30,524 nt of DNA from Burkholderiaceae bacterium (GTDB lineage: Bacteria; Pseudomonadota; Gammaproteobacteria; Burkholderiales; Burkholderiaceae). Below the pieces are notes generated by a model, which searched no databases, was not told where the DNA came from, and worked only from the letters and a program-made list of their open reading frames with translations. Position 1 is the stretch's first letter; each line of letters begins with the position of its first letter. Location: the NCBI GenBank assembly GCA_947380285.1, contig CANCQD010000018.1:1-30524 (forward strand), read 5' to 3'. A program made the translations under genes and the position numbers. Below are positions 17,754 to 27,709 of this stretch, piece after piece.

Positions 17754-18623
17754 TTATTTTTTGTGCAAGAACTTGAAGAACTCACCATTGGGCTCAACCA
17801 CCATGATGTCTTTCTTATCCTTGAAAGAGCTTCTATAGGCCTCTAAGCTTTGATAAAACTGAGCAAATTGGGGATCGCGCCCAAAGGCCTCAGCATAGAG
17901 TGCGGTAGCTTTAGCATCGCCAGCACCCTTAATCTTTTGCGCATCGCGATAGGCTTCCGCCAAGATCGTGTCACGTTGACGCTCTGCATTCGCACGAATC
18001 TTGTCAGACTCTGCAGCGCCCATTGATCGTAATTCGTTAGCAACGCGCTTACGCTCTGCCTCCATACGGCGATAAACAGAATCGCTAATTTCCGCTAGGA
18101 GATCAACGCGCTTTAAGCGTACGTCTACGATTTCTACACCAATATCTGATGCATCATCTGCAACCTTCTTGCGAATACCCTGCATTACTTCTTCACGCTG
18201 ATCAGAAATCAACTCACGCACAGTACGTTTAGTGAACTCCTCATTAAGAGCTGAGCGTACCAATTGCGTCAAGCGGTCTTGCGCCAAACGCTCATCACCC
18301 TTAAAGCTAATAAAGAACTTGCGTGGATCAACAATGCGCCATTTCACATAAGAATCTACTAATAAGTTTTTCTTTTCGGCAGTAATGAAACGCTCTGCTT
18401 CTGGATTATCAATTGTCAAAATGCGACGATCAAAAAAACGGACGCTTTCAAATGGGGCTGGAAGCTTTACTTGAATTCCCGGCGATTCAATCACTCGAAC
18501 AATCTGCCCAAATGAAAACACCACAGCAAACTTACGCTGATCCACAACAAAAATACTGGAAGACAGCACGTATATCAGTGCAATAAAGCCAATACCCGCA
18601 GCAATTAAACGATTAGCATTCAT
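17754..18623 (-). CDS. hflC: HflC, membrane protease regulator subunit
   Basis: This 289-residue SPFH/band-7 protein forms with HflK a large periplasm-facing cage around FtsH that modulates degradation of membrane proteins. One N-terminal membrane anchor (about residues 8-27) is followed by the band-7 domain (VDQRKFAVVFSFGQIVRV, then VDSYVKWRIVDPRKFF). A charged helical region rich in Glu, Arg and Ala follows (about 180-240). Its ATG overlaps the last base of the hflK stop codon (TAATG), so the two subunits are translationally coupled, in line with a 1:1 complex. Confidence 0.97.
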   Translation of the reverse strand: MNANRLIAAGIGFIALIYVLSSSIFVVDQRKFAVVFSFGQIVRVIESPGIQVKLPAPFESVRFFDRRILTIDNPEAERFITAEKKNLLVDSYVKWRIVDPRKFFISFKGDERLAQDRLTQLVRSALNEEFTKRTVRELISDQREEVMQGIRKKVADDASDIGVEIVDVRLKRVDLLAEISDSVYRRMEAERKRVANELRSMGAAESDKIRANAERQRDTILAEAYRDAQKIKGAGDAKATALYAEAFGRDPQFAQFYQSLEAYRSSFKDKKDIMVVEPNGEFFKFLHKK

Positions 18624-20158
18624 TATCTGGACTCCCTATCGCGACTACGGAGGCCATCACGTTTATCTGCAGTGCTATTCGTTGCCGGCGCTACTGGAGT
18701 AGCGCTAGAGGAGGAGCTTGTAGGATTTGTATTTGTGCCAGTTGCCCCACCCACCGTTACGCTGCCAGTTGGAGTACTTGTCCCAGATGAATTAGTTTGC
18801 CCACTAGCAGCTTGAGAACTTTCAGCGCTTACTTGCGCAACGATCTTATCGAGCGGGAGATATAGCAAGCTATTACTCTTGGTAGTATCGACCAAGATTT
18901 TGGTGACGTTGTTATACATCTCGCGCATGCTATCGATATACATGCGATCACGAGTAACTTGAGGCGCCTTAGCGTATTCAACCAAGATCTGTTTAAAGCG
19001 TGTGGCATCACCCTCTGCAGTAGCTACTACACGAGCTTTATAGCCTTCAGCTTCTTGAATAAGCCGCGCAGCAGTACCTTTGGCGCGCGGAATAATATCG
19101 TTAGCATAAGCTTGACCTTCACTCTTCAAGCGCTCTTGATCTTGCCCCGCCTTCACAGCATCATCAAAAGCGGCTTGCACTTGTTCGGGTGGCTGAACAT
19201 TTTGCACTGTCACACTAGTGACGTAAATGCCCGTTTTATAACTGTCCAAAATCTTCTGTATGGAATTGGCTAAATCAATACCAATCTTTTCGCGTCCTTC
19301 ATACAGCACGGTATCCATCTTGCTACGCGCAACGATCTCACGCACCGCTGTCTCAGCAGCCTGCACTACTGCTGCATCTGGATCGCGGTTATTGAATAAA
19401 TAATCAGTAGGATCTTTCAGTCGGTATTGAACAGCAAAGCGCACATCGATGATGTTCTCATCTTCAGTGAGCATTGAGGAATCTTTTTGATTAGTAGCTT
19501 TAATTAATATCGGACGACCCACCTCAACAGATCGAACTCCCGATAAGTTCACGGTCTCATCGGACTGAATCGGCCAAGGCATGCGCCAATTAATGCCAGG
19601 CTTAGCGGTGTAATCGTACTTACCAAACGTGAGGACAACCCCAGCTTGACCTTCTTGAATAATGAAGAAGCCACTGCATACCCACATAAAAAATACAACT
19701 GCTCCGGCAATCAGAAAGCTTGCCTTAGTGCCAAATGGATTGCTGAAATTAAAGTTAGGTGTATTGAAGCCACCATTGTTACCGCCATTACCACGTTGGG
19801 ATGGCGGGGGAATATCACCGCTGTTTGGCTTGTTTGCTGGCTTACTAGCATTACCTGTTACACCTGGATTTTTCTTACCGCCAAAGATGCCAGCAATTCT
19901 GTCATTAAAATCACGCCACAACTGATCTAGATCTGGTGGACCATCGGGTTTAATAACTGGATTCGTTGGTTGATTTGTTGGCTGACTTGTTGGTTGACCG
20001 CCTGGCTGAGTCTCTACAGGCTTATTAGTTTCGGGATCTGCTTTTGGAGCTTGATCGCTTCCCTGCCCATCTTTGGCATCTTTAGATCCAGCAGAATTGT
20101 GGCTATTGCCCCATCCTGGATCATTAACCGAAAAAAAGTCTAGAAATTTACGCGTCAT
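18623..20158 (-). CDS. hflK: HflK, membrane protease regulator subunit
   Basis: This 511-residue partner of HflC is longer than E. coli HflK (419). The N-terminal 145 residues are low-complexity: Gly/Asn/Pro-rich with a short repeat of QPTS and QPTN at 55-66. A membrane helix at about 148-167 is followed by the SPFH domain (IIQEGQAGVVLTFGKYDYTAKPGINWRMPWP) and a coiled-coil region with TARLIQEAEGYKARV. The last 65 residues are a Ser/Thr/Gly/Ala-rich tail ending in charged residues. The extensions are probably disordered and may vary between relatives. Its start lies within the end of hflX (11-base overlap). Confidence 0.96.
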   Translation of the reverse strand: MTRKFLDFFSVNDPGWGNSHNSAGSKDAKDGQGSDQAPKADPETNKPVETQPGGQPTSQPTNQPTNPVIKPDGPPDLDQLWRDFNDRIAGIFGGKKNPGVTGNASKPANKPNSGDIPPPSQRGNGGNNGGFNTPNFNFSNPFGTKASFLIAGAVVFFMWVCSGFFIIQEGQAGVVLTFGKYDYTAKPGINWRMPWPIQSDETVNLSGVRSVEVGRPILIKATNQKDSSMLTEDENIIDVRFAVQYRLKDPTDYLFNNRDPDAAVVQAAETAVREIVARSKMDTVLYEGREKIGIDLANSIQKILDSYKTGIYVTSVTVQNVQPPEQVQAAFDDAVKAGQDQERLKSEGQAYANDIIPRAKGTAARLIQEAEGYKARVVATAEGDATRFKQILVEYAKAPQVTRDRMYIDSMREMYNNVTKILVDTTKSNSLLYLPLDKIVAQVSAESSQAASGQTNSSGTSTPTGSVTVGGATGTNTNPTSSSSSATPVAPATNSTADKRDGLRSRDRESR

Positions 20159-21311
20159 TAGAAAAATAGCTTCGGTTGGAAATCGGATTAAATTCAGAAG
20201 TTTCTGGTCGTTCGGGTAAGGGTTCTAAAAACTCATCCGGGGCCAATTGCTTCTTGGCACGGTTGTGTTCGACCCTTATTCTATCAGTCATTTGAGAGCA
20301 TTCAGCGAGGGCTGAGCGAAGTAAATCAAGCCCCAAGCCCGTCTTGGCTGACAGGAAAACTTGGCTTGGAAAGCCCTGTCCATCGCGCTCTAAAACAGCC
20401 CCCCGGGTGAAGGTTTGGGGCATCTGGTCGATCTTATTCATCACCTCGATCCTAGGGATGTCATCGGCCCCGATTTCCTCCAAAACAGCCTCAACTTCAG
20501 CCTTTTGCTCCCTAGCAACAGGGCTACAGGCGTCAATAACATGCAAAATCAGGTCAGCATGGATGGTTTCGTCCAAAGTTGCCCTAAATGCCTCTACCAA
20601 CTGGTGAGGCAAATCCCGGATAAATCCCACGGTATCAGAGACCACAATCGACCCAACTCCCTCTAAATGAACCTTTCTGGAAGTGGTATCCAAGGTAGCA
20701 AAAAGCTGGTCAGCGGCATATGTCCCTGCTTTAGTTAGGGCATTAAACAGGGTCGATTTACCGGCATTGGTATACCCAACCAAGGAGACTGAAAACACAT
20801 CTTTACGATTTCGAGCTCTTCTTTGAGTTCTCTGTTGACGCTGTAATTTTTCTAATTCATTTTCTAAGCGTTTCGCTTTAGTGGCCAACATGCGTCGGTC
20901 CAACTCCATCTGGGTTTCGCCAGGACCGCCGCGGACACCAATACCGCCGCGCTGTCGCTCTAAGTGGCTCCAGGCTCTAACCAAGCGCGACATGCGATAA
21001 CGCACTTGCGCAAGCTCAACTTGCGTCTTACCAATATGACTTTGTGCTCTTTGGCTAAAGATATCTAAAATCAAACCGGTGCGATCCATCACATGAAAAC
21101 CAATGTGACGTTCTAAATTACGCTGCTGAGTTGGGGAGAGCGGATGATTGAAGATGGCAAGCTCTGCGCCCTGCTCCTCCATTACTCTCTTGAGTTCATT
21201 AGCCTTACCTGAGCCAATAAATAAGGCGGGGTCCGTTTTGCCTTTGCGTGCAATAACACTAGCCGCGGGAACAGAGCCAGCGCTGTCAGCCAAAAGACTG
21301 AGCTCAGCCAT
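20148..21311 (-). CDS. hflX: GTPase HflX (ribosome-splitting factor)
   Basis: HflX is an Obg-HflX GTPase that dissociates stalled 70S ribosomes, notably under heat stress. The GTPase motifs are clear: GYTNAGKST (G1), the switch region ADQLFATLDTTSRKV, DTVGFIRDLP (G3) and NKID (G4). The N-terminal domain contains LFIGSGKANEL and HPLSPTQQRNLER, followed by a helical linker with GGIGVRGGPGETQ. The coordinates give the first ATG (387 residues), but coding sequence typical of HflX continues upstream to about 21389, so the true product is probably about 413 residues (E. coli 426). It follows hfq, overlaps hflK by 11 bases, and is part of the hfq-hflX-hflK-hflC set. Confidence 0.95.
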   Translation of the reverse strand: MAELSLLADSAGSVPAASVIARKGKTDPALFIGSGKANELKRVMEEQGAELAIFNHPLSPTQQRNLERHIGFHVMDRTGLILDIFSQRAQSHIGKTQVELAQVRYRMSRLVRAWSHLERQRGGIGVRGGPGETQMELDRRMLATKAKRLENELEKLQRQQRTQRRARNRKDVFSVSLVGYTNAGKSTLFNALTKAGTYAADQLFATLDTTSRKVHLEGVGSIVVSDTVGFIRDLPHQLVEAFRATLDETIHADLILHVIDACSPVAREQKAEVEAVLEEIGADDIPRIEVMNKIDQMPQTFTRGAVLERDGQGFPSQVFLSAKTGLGLDLLRSALAECSQMTDRIRVEHNRAKKQLAPDEFLEPLPERPETSEFNPISNRSYFSNDA

Positions 21312-21389
21312 GCTATCTGCAAAATCTTCGCGTCCTGTGTCTACACCAACCAGAACGGCGCGTGCCGCATCTACTCCAGTTTTATACAG
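21312..21389 (-). other. Likely N-terminal extension of hflX from a CTG codon
   Basis: In frame with hflX, the 26 codons upstream of its first ATG encode [17 protein letters not shown], then TGREDFADS. This resembles the E. coli HflX N-terminus (YDAGEQAVLV). The frame is bounded by a TAG 12 bases upstream of the CTG at 21389, and there is no ATG, GTG or TTG between. AGAAG precedes the CTG by about eight bases, and the CTG lies within the hfq 3' end (8-base overlap), suggesting coupled initiation at a non-canonical codon. Confidence 0.55.
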
Positions 21390-21633
21390 GGCTAGCTTCT
21401 TCTAAACGGAAATCAATCGCACGAGCGGGAACGATCGTAGAGATTGCATGTTTGTAAACCATCTGCGTCACTGTATTGCGCAAGAGTACGACATATTGAT
21501 CAAATGATTCAATATTGCCCTGCAACTTAATACCGTTTACAAGATAGATCGAAACAGGAACATGCTCTTTGCGCAAGGCATTGAGGAATGGATCCTGAAG
21601 TAATTGAATTTGTTTGGGGTTGCTATTACTCAT
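21382..21633 (-). CDS. hfq: RNA chaperone Hfq
   Basis: Hfq is the hexameric Sm-like chaperone that pairs small RNAs with messages. This 83-residue copy is almost identical to E. coli Hfq over the core: [29 protein letters not shown] (Sm1) and [15 protein letters not shown] (Sm2, with the KH motif of the proximal RNA-binding face). The C-terminal tail is short ([11 protein letters not shown]). The ATG follows AAGGAG at an ideal distance. It heads the hfq-hflX-hflK-hflC run, with a 187-base gap from der that could hold its own promoter. Confidence 0.99.
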   Translation of the reverse strand: MSNSNPKQIQLLQDPFLNALRKEHVPVSIYLVNGIKLQGNIESFDQYVVLLRNTVTQMVYKHAISTIVPARAIDFRLEEASPV

Positions 21634-21712
21634 ACTGCTCCTTAATTATCTTTTGTTAACTACTTTTTTGGGAGTCTTGCTTTTTTTATTAATATCAATT
21701 TTTACTACAAAT

Positions 21713-21739
21713 CATTTAATACAAACTACCCATGTCAAC
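21713..21739 (-). promoter_or_regulatory. Candidate hfq promoter
   Basis: A perfect TTGACA occurs on the minus strand at 21739-21734. The best -10 match is TAAATG (21718-21713) after 15 bases, a weak and short-spaced partner. It would give a 5' leader of about 75 bases. Confidence 0.3.
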
Positions 21740-21760
21740 AGACCATTGAATCTTCTATAT

Positions 21761-21819
21761 TGGGCTGATTTTCAAAAAAATCAAGTCCATTTCGGCACGA
21801 AGATCAAAACTTAGCCCAA
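21761..21819. repeat. Inverted repeat between der and hfq
   Basis: TTGGGCT (21761-21767) and AGCCCAA (21813-21819) are complementary, with partial complementarity continuing inward (TTTT against AAAA). The 45-base interior makes this a long hairpin without a clear T tract on either strand. It starts just past the der stop and lies upstream of the candidate hfq promoter. Confidence 0.4.
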
Positions 21820-21820
21820 A

Positions 21821-23185
21821 TTAGCGCTTTTTGCCTTTTTTACCCTTATCAGCATCGACATAGGGGTTTTTGGCTGTGTTCATCTGAATACGCAAAGGTG
21901 TGCCACGTAATTTAAAGACATCCCTAAAGCGACCTTCTAAGTATCGCTTGTAGCTATCAGTCACCCCACTCAAGGATGTGCCATGAATGACCACAATTGG
22001 GGGATTCATGCCCCCTTGGTGGGCATAACGTAATTTCGGACGACCCATGCCAACCCGTTTTGGCTGCTGATGCTCGATTGCCTCTTGCAGGATACGAGTT
22101 AAACGAGGGGTTGGCAGCTTAGCCATTGCAGCAGCATAGGCTGCATCTACATCCTTAAAGAGCTCCTTTAGGCCAGTACCTTTTTTAGCGGAGATTGGAT
22201 GAACATTTGCAAAATCGAGAAAGCGCAGTTTTTGTGCAATCTCTAAACGAGCACGCTCTTTTACATAAGCATCCAAGCCATCCCACTTGTTGACTGCAAC
22301 CACTAATGCACGGCCAGCCTCCACAATAAATCCAGCGATGTGGGCATCTTGCTCAGAAATATCTTGTTGAGCATCCAACATCAAGATCACCACATTGCAG
22401 TCGGCAATCGCTTGCAATGTTTTGACTACGGAGAACTTCTCAATCGCCTCAAATACTTTTCCACGACGACGCAAACCTGCTGTATCAACCAAAATATAAG
22501 GCTTGCCATTGCGCTCAAAGGGAACTTCAATAGCATCACGAGTAGTGCCAGGCATATCAAAAGCAATAACACGCTCTTCGCCAATCAACTTATTGATCAA
22601 GGTAGATTTACCGACGTTTGGGCGACCCACTACCGCAATCTTCATTGGGCGATTTGGATCGTTAGCTATTTCCTCTTCATCGGGCTCAGCAATTCCAAGT
22701 GAATCTAATGCGTCATCAATCAAGCCTCTTACACCATCGCCGTGCGCAGAAGAAATTGGGAATGGCTCGCCTAAGCCAAGTTCATGAAAGTCTGCAGTAA
22801 CAACACCAGCCTGCATACCTTCAGTTTTATTGACTGCCAGAATGACTGGTCTACCTGTCTTGCGCAAGAAATCCGCGATCACGCGATCTTGTGGTGCCAT
22901 TCCTAGGCGACCATCGACCAAGAAAATCACGATGTCAGATTCAGCAACAGCCTGCTTCGTTTGCTTTGCCATTTCAGCAACAATGCCAGTCTTGGCTACT
23001 GGCTCAAAACCGCCAGTGTCTACGCAAATAAATGCGCGCTCACCAATGCGGCCTTTGCCATAGTGACGATCTCTCGTTAGGCCAGAAAAGTCAGCCACCA
23101 AAGCATCGCGTGAACGCGTTAAGCGATTAAAGAGAGTTGACTTGCCCACATTGGGACGGCCTACGATAGTGATAACTGGATTCAT
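21821..23185 (-). CDS. der: Ribosome assembly GTPase Der (EngA)
   Basis: Der is an essential GTPase with two tandem GTPase domains, needed for 50S subunit maturation. Both P-loops read GRPNVGKST (residues 9-17 and 187-195). The first domain has DTGGFE and NKTEG, the second [11 protein letters not shown] and NKWDG. A C-terminal KH-like domain follows (about 360-440, with [10 protein letters not shown]), ending in a lysine-rich tail. The 454-residue length is normal. Its ATG overlaps the bamB stop by four bases (ATGA), indicating translational coupling. Confidence 0.98.
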   Translation of the reverse strand: MNPVITIVGRPNVGKSTLFNRLTRSRDALVADFSGLTRDRHYGKGRIGERAFICVDTGGFEPVAKTGIVAEMAKQTKQAVAESDIVIFLVDGRLGMAPQDRVIADFLRKTGRPVILAVNKTEGMQAGVVTADFHELGLGEPFPISSAHGDGVRGLIDDALDSLGIAEPDEEEIANDPNRPMKIAVVGRPNVGKSTLINKLIGEERVIAFDMPGTTRDAIEVPFERNGKPYILVDTAGLRRRGKVFEAIEKFSVVKTLQAIADCNVVILMLDAQQDISEQDAHIAGFIVEAGRALVVAVNKWDGLDAYVKERARLEIAQKLRFLDFANVHPISAKKGTGLKELFKDVDAAYAAAMAKLPTPRLTRILQEAIEHQQPKRVGMGRPKLRYAHQGGMNPPIVVIHGTSLSGVTDSYKRYLEGRFRDVFKLRGTPLRIQMNTAKNPYVDADKGKKGKKR

Positions 23186-24339
23186 TTTGGACTGTACGCC
23201 GCTATTTTTCCACCTTGAGACTGAACCAAGATGAGGCCACCTACTGCAATGGGGGCAGCCGAGATTGGACTACTGTCGTGACGAATACGCGCAACCATCT
23301 CACCATTCGCCTGTGAAAATGCATGGATATAACCTTGGGCATCACCCATCAATAAAACCTTACCTATCGCAAGCGACTCACCTACATCACGAAATGTCAG
23401 CTGAGTATTTTCCCAAACTTGTGTGCCGTCTTTAGTTGCAAAAGCAGTGACATAAGATTTGTCGTTTGCTGCAAAAACCATATCCGTGCTTTGTGAAGTA
23501 CCTGTATAGCTTGAAAAATCCTTAAACCACAAGAGATTTCCAGTGCGGGCTTGACCACAACCAACGCGTCCCTGATATGAAACCGCACAGAGAATATCGC
23601 CTTCCAAGCTTGGTTTAGCAGTGACATCATTCAAGCGCTCAATTTCTGAGAAGCCTTTAGGAAAGGACACGGGTGTCTCCCAAACCAAACCGCCATTGGC
23701 AATCGCAATCATGCCAAAACGCCCGCCTGCAAAACCAGTAACGATCACTTCATTATTGATGGCCAACATGCCATAGCCGACACGTAAGGACAAAGCAGAC
23801 TGCTGCCGCTGATAAGTCCATTTACGTGCACCGGTTTGCGCATCTAATCCAACAAAACGATTATCAAGCGCGCGAACAATGACTATACCGCCCGCAACCA
23901 CAGGTTCACTTAAGACCTCGCTACCGACGCTGACATTCCATATTGGCTTGCCAGTATCATCGTAGGCATAGACCATACCTTTAGTAGTGACGGCAACAGT
24001 AGTGCGCCCATCGGAACCAGGACCAACCGATAAACGTTCTGGTACGGATGCTTCCCAAACTTTACTGCCCGATGTCAAATTAATCTTGGCTAGATTGCCA
24101 CGATGCGATGCTGCATACACTGCATCCCCAGCAACAATAGGATGAAAGTTAAAAGACTCGGATGAACCAATACTGGTTGACCAGACAGGTTGCAAATCAA
24201 ATTGATTTGTCACCGCACCTAGTTCAGCAGGCTTTCTTACTCTCGAGCCTCCAGAGCAAGCAGCTAAAGCAATTACCACGGAACCTAATACCAAGGCAGT
24301 GCCTATACGTATTGGCAAACGCTTCATCTCTTTAGTCAT
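23182..24339 (-). CDS. bamB: Outer membrane assembly lipoprotein BamB
   Basis: BamB is the beta-propeller lipoprotein of the BAM complex that inserts beta-barrel proteins into the outer membrane. An N-terminal signal ends in the lipobox LAAC, with the lipidated Cys at residue 28. The body has repeated PQQ-like blades: recurring motifs such as [40 protein letters not shown] and [23 protein letters not shown] directly before the ATG at 24339 is an alternative start. The ATG overlaps the upstream yfgM-like stop (TGATG), and the 3' end overlaps der by four bases. Confidence 0.96.
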   Translation of the reverse strand: MTKEMKRLPIRIGTALVLGSVVIALAACSGGSRVRKPAELGAVTNQFDLQPVWSTSIGSSESFNFHPIVAGDAVYAASHRGNLAKINLTSGSKVWEASVPERLSVGPGSDGRTTVAVTTKGMVYAYDDTGKPIWNVSVGSEVLSEPVVAGGIVIVRALDNRFVGLDAQTGARKWTYQRQQSALSLRVGYGMLAINNEVIVTGFAGGRFGMIAIANGGLVWETPVSFPKGFSEIERLNDVTAKPSLEGDILCAVSYQGRVGCGQARTGNLLWFKDFSSYTGTSQSTDMVFAANDKSYVTAFATKDGTQVWENTQLTFRDVGESLAIGKVLLMGDAQGYIHAFSQANGEMVARIRHDSSPISAAPIAVGGLILVQSQGGKIAAYSPK

Positions 24340-24998
24340 CACTGAGCAACTCCTCCAACAGCATCTAATTTAACCTTTAAGAGACGACGCGCCTCTTCAG
24401 GAAATTCTTTTGACTGATCTAATTTTTTCCAGGCCTCTTGATAGCTTGCTTTAGCTTCAGTGTTTTTCTTTTGCACCAGATACCAATCACCACGACGCTC
24501 AAGCCATAAAGACTCAAAACCAACAATAGGCTTCTCTTTCAATATTTGATCGGCTTCAGCAAAATCCTTTTCACTGCCCTGCTCAATGAGTTGAGTTACT
24601 AGGCGTAATTTTGCCAATGCGAGATAACCATCATTTGAAGCATTCTTTGCCGCCCAACGTAAATAATCCAAAGCCTTAGCACCATCACCTGCATCAGATG
24701 CAATACGAGCAGCAATCAAACTCGACATTGCTGCATAAGGAGTGCCCCCAAAATCTTTTTGCATATCGTCAGCTGCGCGCAAGGTTTGATCTTTATCGCC
24801 TTTAGCAATAGCACTCACCATCGTTTCATAAAGCTTGGAAGCTTCAAGTGCTTGGCTATTACGCCACCATTGATACCCACTATAGGCAATATAGGTCAAT
24901 AAGACGGCAGTTACTACACCAGTAATGAGGTTGCGATACTTTTGCCAAAACGCTTTGAATTGGTCTAATTGTTCTTGTTCTTCTAGATCTAAAGGCAT
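24339..24998 (-). CDS. YfgM-like membrane-anchored TPR protein
   Basis: This 219-residue protein has a short acidic cytoplasmic start (LDLEEQEQLDQFKAFW), one membrane helix (about 24-42) and a periplasmic helical domain with tetratricopeptide-like repeats. This is the layout of E. coli YfgM, an ancillary SecYEG/PpiD-associated factor in periplasmic protein biogenesis. The location between hisS and bamB matches that of yfgM in many proteobacteria and is a strong argument for the assignment. It starts 49 bases after hisS and overlaps bamB at the stop codon. Confidence 0.92.
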   Translation of the reverse strand: MPLDLEEQEQLDQFKAFWQKYRNLITGVVTAVLLTYIAYSGYQWWRNSQALEASKLYETMVSAIAKGDKDQTLRAADDMQKDFGGTPYAAMSSLIAARIASDAGDGAKALDYLRWAAKNASNDGYLALAKLRLVTQLIEQGSEKDFAEADQILKEKPIVGFESLWLERRGDWYLVQKKNTEAKASYQEAWKKLDQSKEFPEEARRLLKVKLDAVGGVAQ

Positions 24999-25047
24999 TT
25001 CAATCCAAACTCATTTTTAGGTAATTAATGGTGTTATTAGCTCAATT

Positions 25048-26388
25048 CTATTCGGAGGCGCCAACAAGGGCATCAATTGCGGCCCCCAAGACATCATCCA
25101 AAGGAACAGATTTCTGTTCACCCGTGCCGCGCAAGTCCTTGAGCCCTGCCTCATTCTTAGCCAATTCATCAGGACCAATAATGACCGCAAAAGCAGCCCC
25201 ACTGCTATCTGCCTTCTTCATTTGAGACTTAAAGCTAGCTGATTGACCATCTGGAGGGCAGAAAAGAATGGTGTCAATACCTGCACTACGAAGGCGCTCA
25301 GCGATGATCATGGCAGTAGTTAGCGTCTCGCCGCCTTGATGCAAAACAAAGATATCGCATTGCGCCTGAGCTTCAGGTAAGGAGCCAGAAACTTTCATCA
25401 ATTCAAGTACGCGCTCCATTCCCATCGCCCAACCACAGGCAGGCGCCGCTTTGCCACCCATGCGCTCAATCAATGGGTCATAACGTCCGCCCCCAGCAAT
25501 CGTACCTTGAGCACCTAGCTCGTCAGTCACCCATTCAAATACAGTGAGGTTGTAGTAATCCAAACCACGCACTAAACGAGGATTGATTTTGCAAGGAATG
25601 TTATTTGCCTTGATTAAAGCTTGCACTTCGTTGAAGTGCTTGAGAGACTCTTCACCCAAAAAATCTAATAATTTAGGCGCGCCCTCAATTAATGACTGCA
25701 TCTCTGGATTTTTAGTATCTAAGATACGTAATGGATTGCTATTGAGACGACGCTGAGAATCTTCGTCGAGCTGCTCTTGATGCTTTTCAAAATAAGTCAC
25801 TAAAGCTGCACGATGTTCGGCGCGCTCAGGAGCTTGACCCAAAGAGTTCACTTCTAGACGCACACCCTTTAAACCCAGCTCATCCCAAAGACGTTGGCCC
25901 ATCAGGATGATTTCTGCATCGATATCCGGCCCAGCAAAGCCTAAGGCCTCAATACCAAACTGGTGAAACTGGCGATAGCGACCACGTTGTGGGCGCTCAT
26001 GACGAAACATCGGGCCGGTATACCAAAGACGCTTGGGCCCCTCGTAAAGCAAATTGTTTTCAATCACAGAACGTACTAATGCAGCAGTACCCTCAGGACG
26101 CAGAGTAAGTTGCTCACCATTTAAACGATCTTCAAAGGAGTACATCTCCTTTTCAACAATGTCAGTAACCTCGCCAATGCCACGCTGAAATACAGCCGTT
26201 GCTTCAACAATCGGTGTTCTCAAAAATTCGTAACCATAAGCACGCGTTAGATCACGCAAGACATGTTCAAGATGAACCCACTGCGCCGCATCTGCCGGTA
26301 ACAAATCATTCATGCCGCGAACGCCATTGATCTTTTGGATCTTTTGGGTCTTAGACTGCGCTGCTTGGTCTTTACTGTGATCAGTCAT
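25048..26388 (-). CDS. hisS: Histidyl-tRNA synthetase
   Basis: This 446-residue class II synthetase charges tRNA-His. Diagnostic sequences are [10 protein letters not shown] (21-31), the motif 2 arginine in LTLRPEGTA (R97), and the two histidine-specific stretches: [15 protein letters not shown] and the [14 protein letters not shown] that precedes motif 3 (GWAMGMERV, about 318-326). A C-terminal anticodon-binding domain follows, which the hisZ paralogue in this window lacks. The N-terminal 20 residues are a polar Lys/Gln-rich extension. It lies 38 bases after ispG in the ispG-hisS-yfgM-bamB-der order. Confidence 0.98.
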   Translation of the reverse strand: MTDHSKDQAAQSKTQKIQKINGVRGMNDLLPADAAQWVHLEHVLRDLTRAYGYEFLRTPIVEATAVFQRGIGEVTDIVEKEMYSFEDRLNGEQLTLRPEGTAALVRSVIENNLLYEGPKRLWYTGPMFRHERPQRGRYRQFHQFGIEALGFAGPDIDAEIILMGQRLWDELGLKGVRLEVNSLGQAPERAEHRAALVTYFEKHQEQLDEDSQRRLNSNPLRILDTKNPEMQSLIEGAPKLLDFLGEESLKHFNEVQALIKANNIPCKINPRLVRGLDYYNLTVFEWVTDELGAQGTIAGGGRYDPLIERMGGKAAPACGWAMGMERVLELMKVSGSLPEAQAQCDIFVLHQGGETLTTAMIIAERLRSAGIDTILFCPPDGQSASFKSQMKKADSSGAAFAVIIGPDELAKNEAGLKDLRGTGEQKSVPLDDVLGAAIDALVGASE

Positions 26389-26426
26389 TTCTATTCTTGT
26401 TTTACTTTTACTTTACTTAAACCTGT

Positions 26427-27695
26427 TTAAACCTTAGTTGCGTAATTTTGTTTGACGTACTCATCAACAATCACTTGGAACTCTTCGGCAATTTTCTCAC
26501 CGCGCAGGGTTTTTACTTTAACTCCGTCAACAAACACTGGTGCAGCAGGGGTTTCGCCTGTTCCCGGCAATGAGATACCAATATTGGCATGCTTGCTCTC
26601 GCCCGGGCCATTCACAATGCAACCCATCACGGCTACGTTCATATTCTCAACGCCGGGATGGGTTTTCTTCCAAATTGGCATTTGTTGACGCAAATAAGAC
26701 TGGATGTTCGCTGCTAACTCTTGGAAAGTTGTACTGGTGGTTCTGCCGCAACCAGGACAAGCAATCACCATTGGCGTGAAATTACGCAAGCCCATGGTTT
26801 GCAGTATTTCTTGAGCGACGATCACTTCGTTTTCACGAGCAGCGCCTGGATCAGGTGTTAATGAAACGCGAATCGTATCGCCAATACCTTCTTGCAACAA
26901 AATGCCCATAGCTGCAGTGGAGGACACAATACCTTTGCTACCCATACCTGCTTCAGTTAGACCCAAATGCAGTGGATAGTCCGCGCGTCGAGAAAGATCA
27001 CGATAAACCGCAACCAAGTCTTGAACATTGCTGACCTTGCATGAAAGTAAAATTTGATCAGGGTTCATTCCCAATTCAACTGCTTTTTCTGCTGACTGTA
27101 ATGCCGACTGAATCAAAGCCTCAATCATCACTTCTTGCGCAGTTTTTGGCTGCGCTAAAGCTGCATTGCTATCCATGATGGAAGCCAGTAGATCTTGATC
27201 TAAACTACCCCAGTTCACACCAATGCGAATAGGCTTATCGTACTTACATGCTGCTTCGATCATTTGCGCAAATTGTGGGTCACGCTTAGCGCCCTTACCC
27301 ACGTTGCCTGGATTAATACGGTACTTCGAGAGCGCTTTAGCGCACTCAGGAAAATCATTTAATAAAGTATGTCCGTTGTAGTGGAAATCGCCAATCAGAG
27401 GCACCAAAACATCCATCTTATCTAGCTGTTCACGAATATAAGGAACTGCAGCGGCTGCCTCTGGTGTATTGACAGTGATGCGCACCAACTCAGAACCGGC
27501 ACGGGCCAATTCTTTTACTTGAATCGCTGTGCCTACTGCATCAGCAGTATCGGTGTTGGTCATCGACTGAATGCGCACTGGCGCATCTCCACCAACGATG
27601 ATGATATTGGTTTTCCAAGCAACCGTTGCTTGACGCGTTGCACGCTTAGGTGATGGACCTAGTGGCAGCTTTGGTAATGAATTATTAGAGGTCAT
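26427..27695 (-). CDS. ispG: 4-hydroxy-3-methylbut-2-enyl diphosphate synthase (flavodoxin/ferredoxin)
   Basis: IspG (GcpE) converts methylerythritol cyclodiphosphate to HMBPP in the non-mevalonate isoprenoid pathway. The N-terminal TIM-barrel starts with [17 protein letters not shown]. The C-terminal reductase-like domain carries the 4Fe-4S ligands C313 and C316 (ACPGCGRTT), C359 ([10 protein letters not shown]) and E366. The length of 422 is typical of betaproteobacteria. The first 25 residues are a variable Pro/Arg-rich leader. It starts only 14 bases after rlmN, with no rodZ/pilF-like gene between them. Confidence 0.98.
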   Translation of the reverse strand: MTSNNSLPKLPLGPSPKRATRQATVAWKTNIIIVGGDAPVRIQSMTNTDTADAVGTAIQVKELARAGSELVRITVNTPEAAAAVPYIREQLDKMDVLVPLIGDFHYNGHTLLNDFPECAKALSKYRINPGNVGKGAKRDPQFAQMIEAACKYDKPIRIGVNWGSLDQDLLASIMDSNAALAQPKTAQEVMIEALIQSALQSAEKAVELGMNPDQILLSCKVSNVQDLVAVYRDLSRRADYPLHLGLTEAGMGSKGIVSSTAAMGILLQEGIGDTIRVSLTPDPGAARENEVIVAQEILQTMGLRNFTPMVIACPGCGRTTSTTFQELAANIQSYLRQQMPIWKKTHPGVENMNVAVMGCIVNGPGESKHANIGISLPGTGETPAAPVFVDGVKVKTLRGEKIAEEFQVIVDEYVKQNYATKV

Positions 27696-27709
27696 AGAGT
27701 TCTAATCTT

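Noticed and set aside
18623..20158. Frameshift or fusion at the low-complexity ends of hflK
   Set aside because: The reading frame is continuous, and the SPFH domain is intact and correctly spaced relative to hflX and hflC.
22340..22702. 120-codon open frame antisense to der
   Set aside because: It is fully inside a highly conserved GTPase gene and encodes no recognisable domain.
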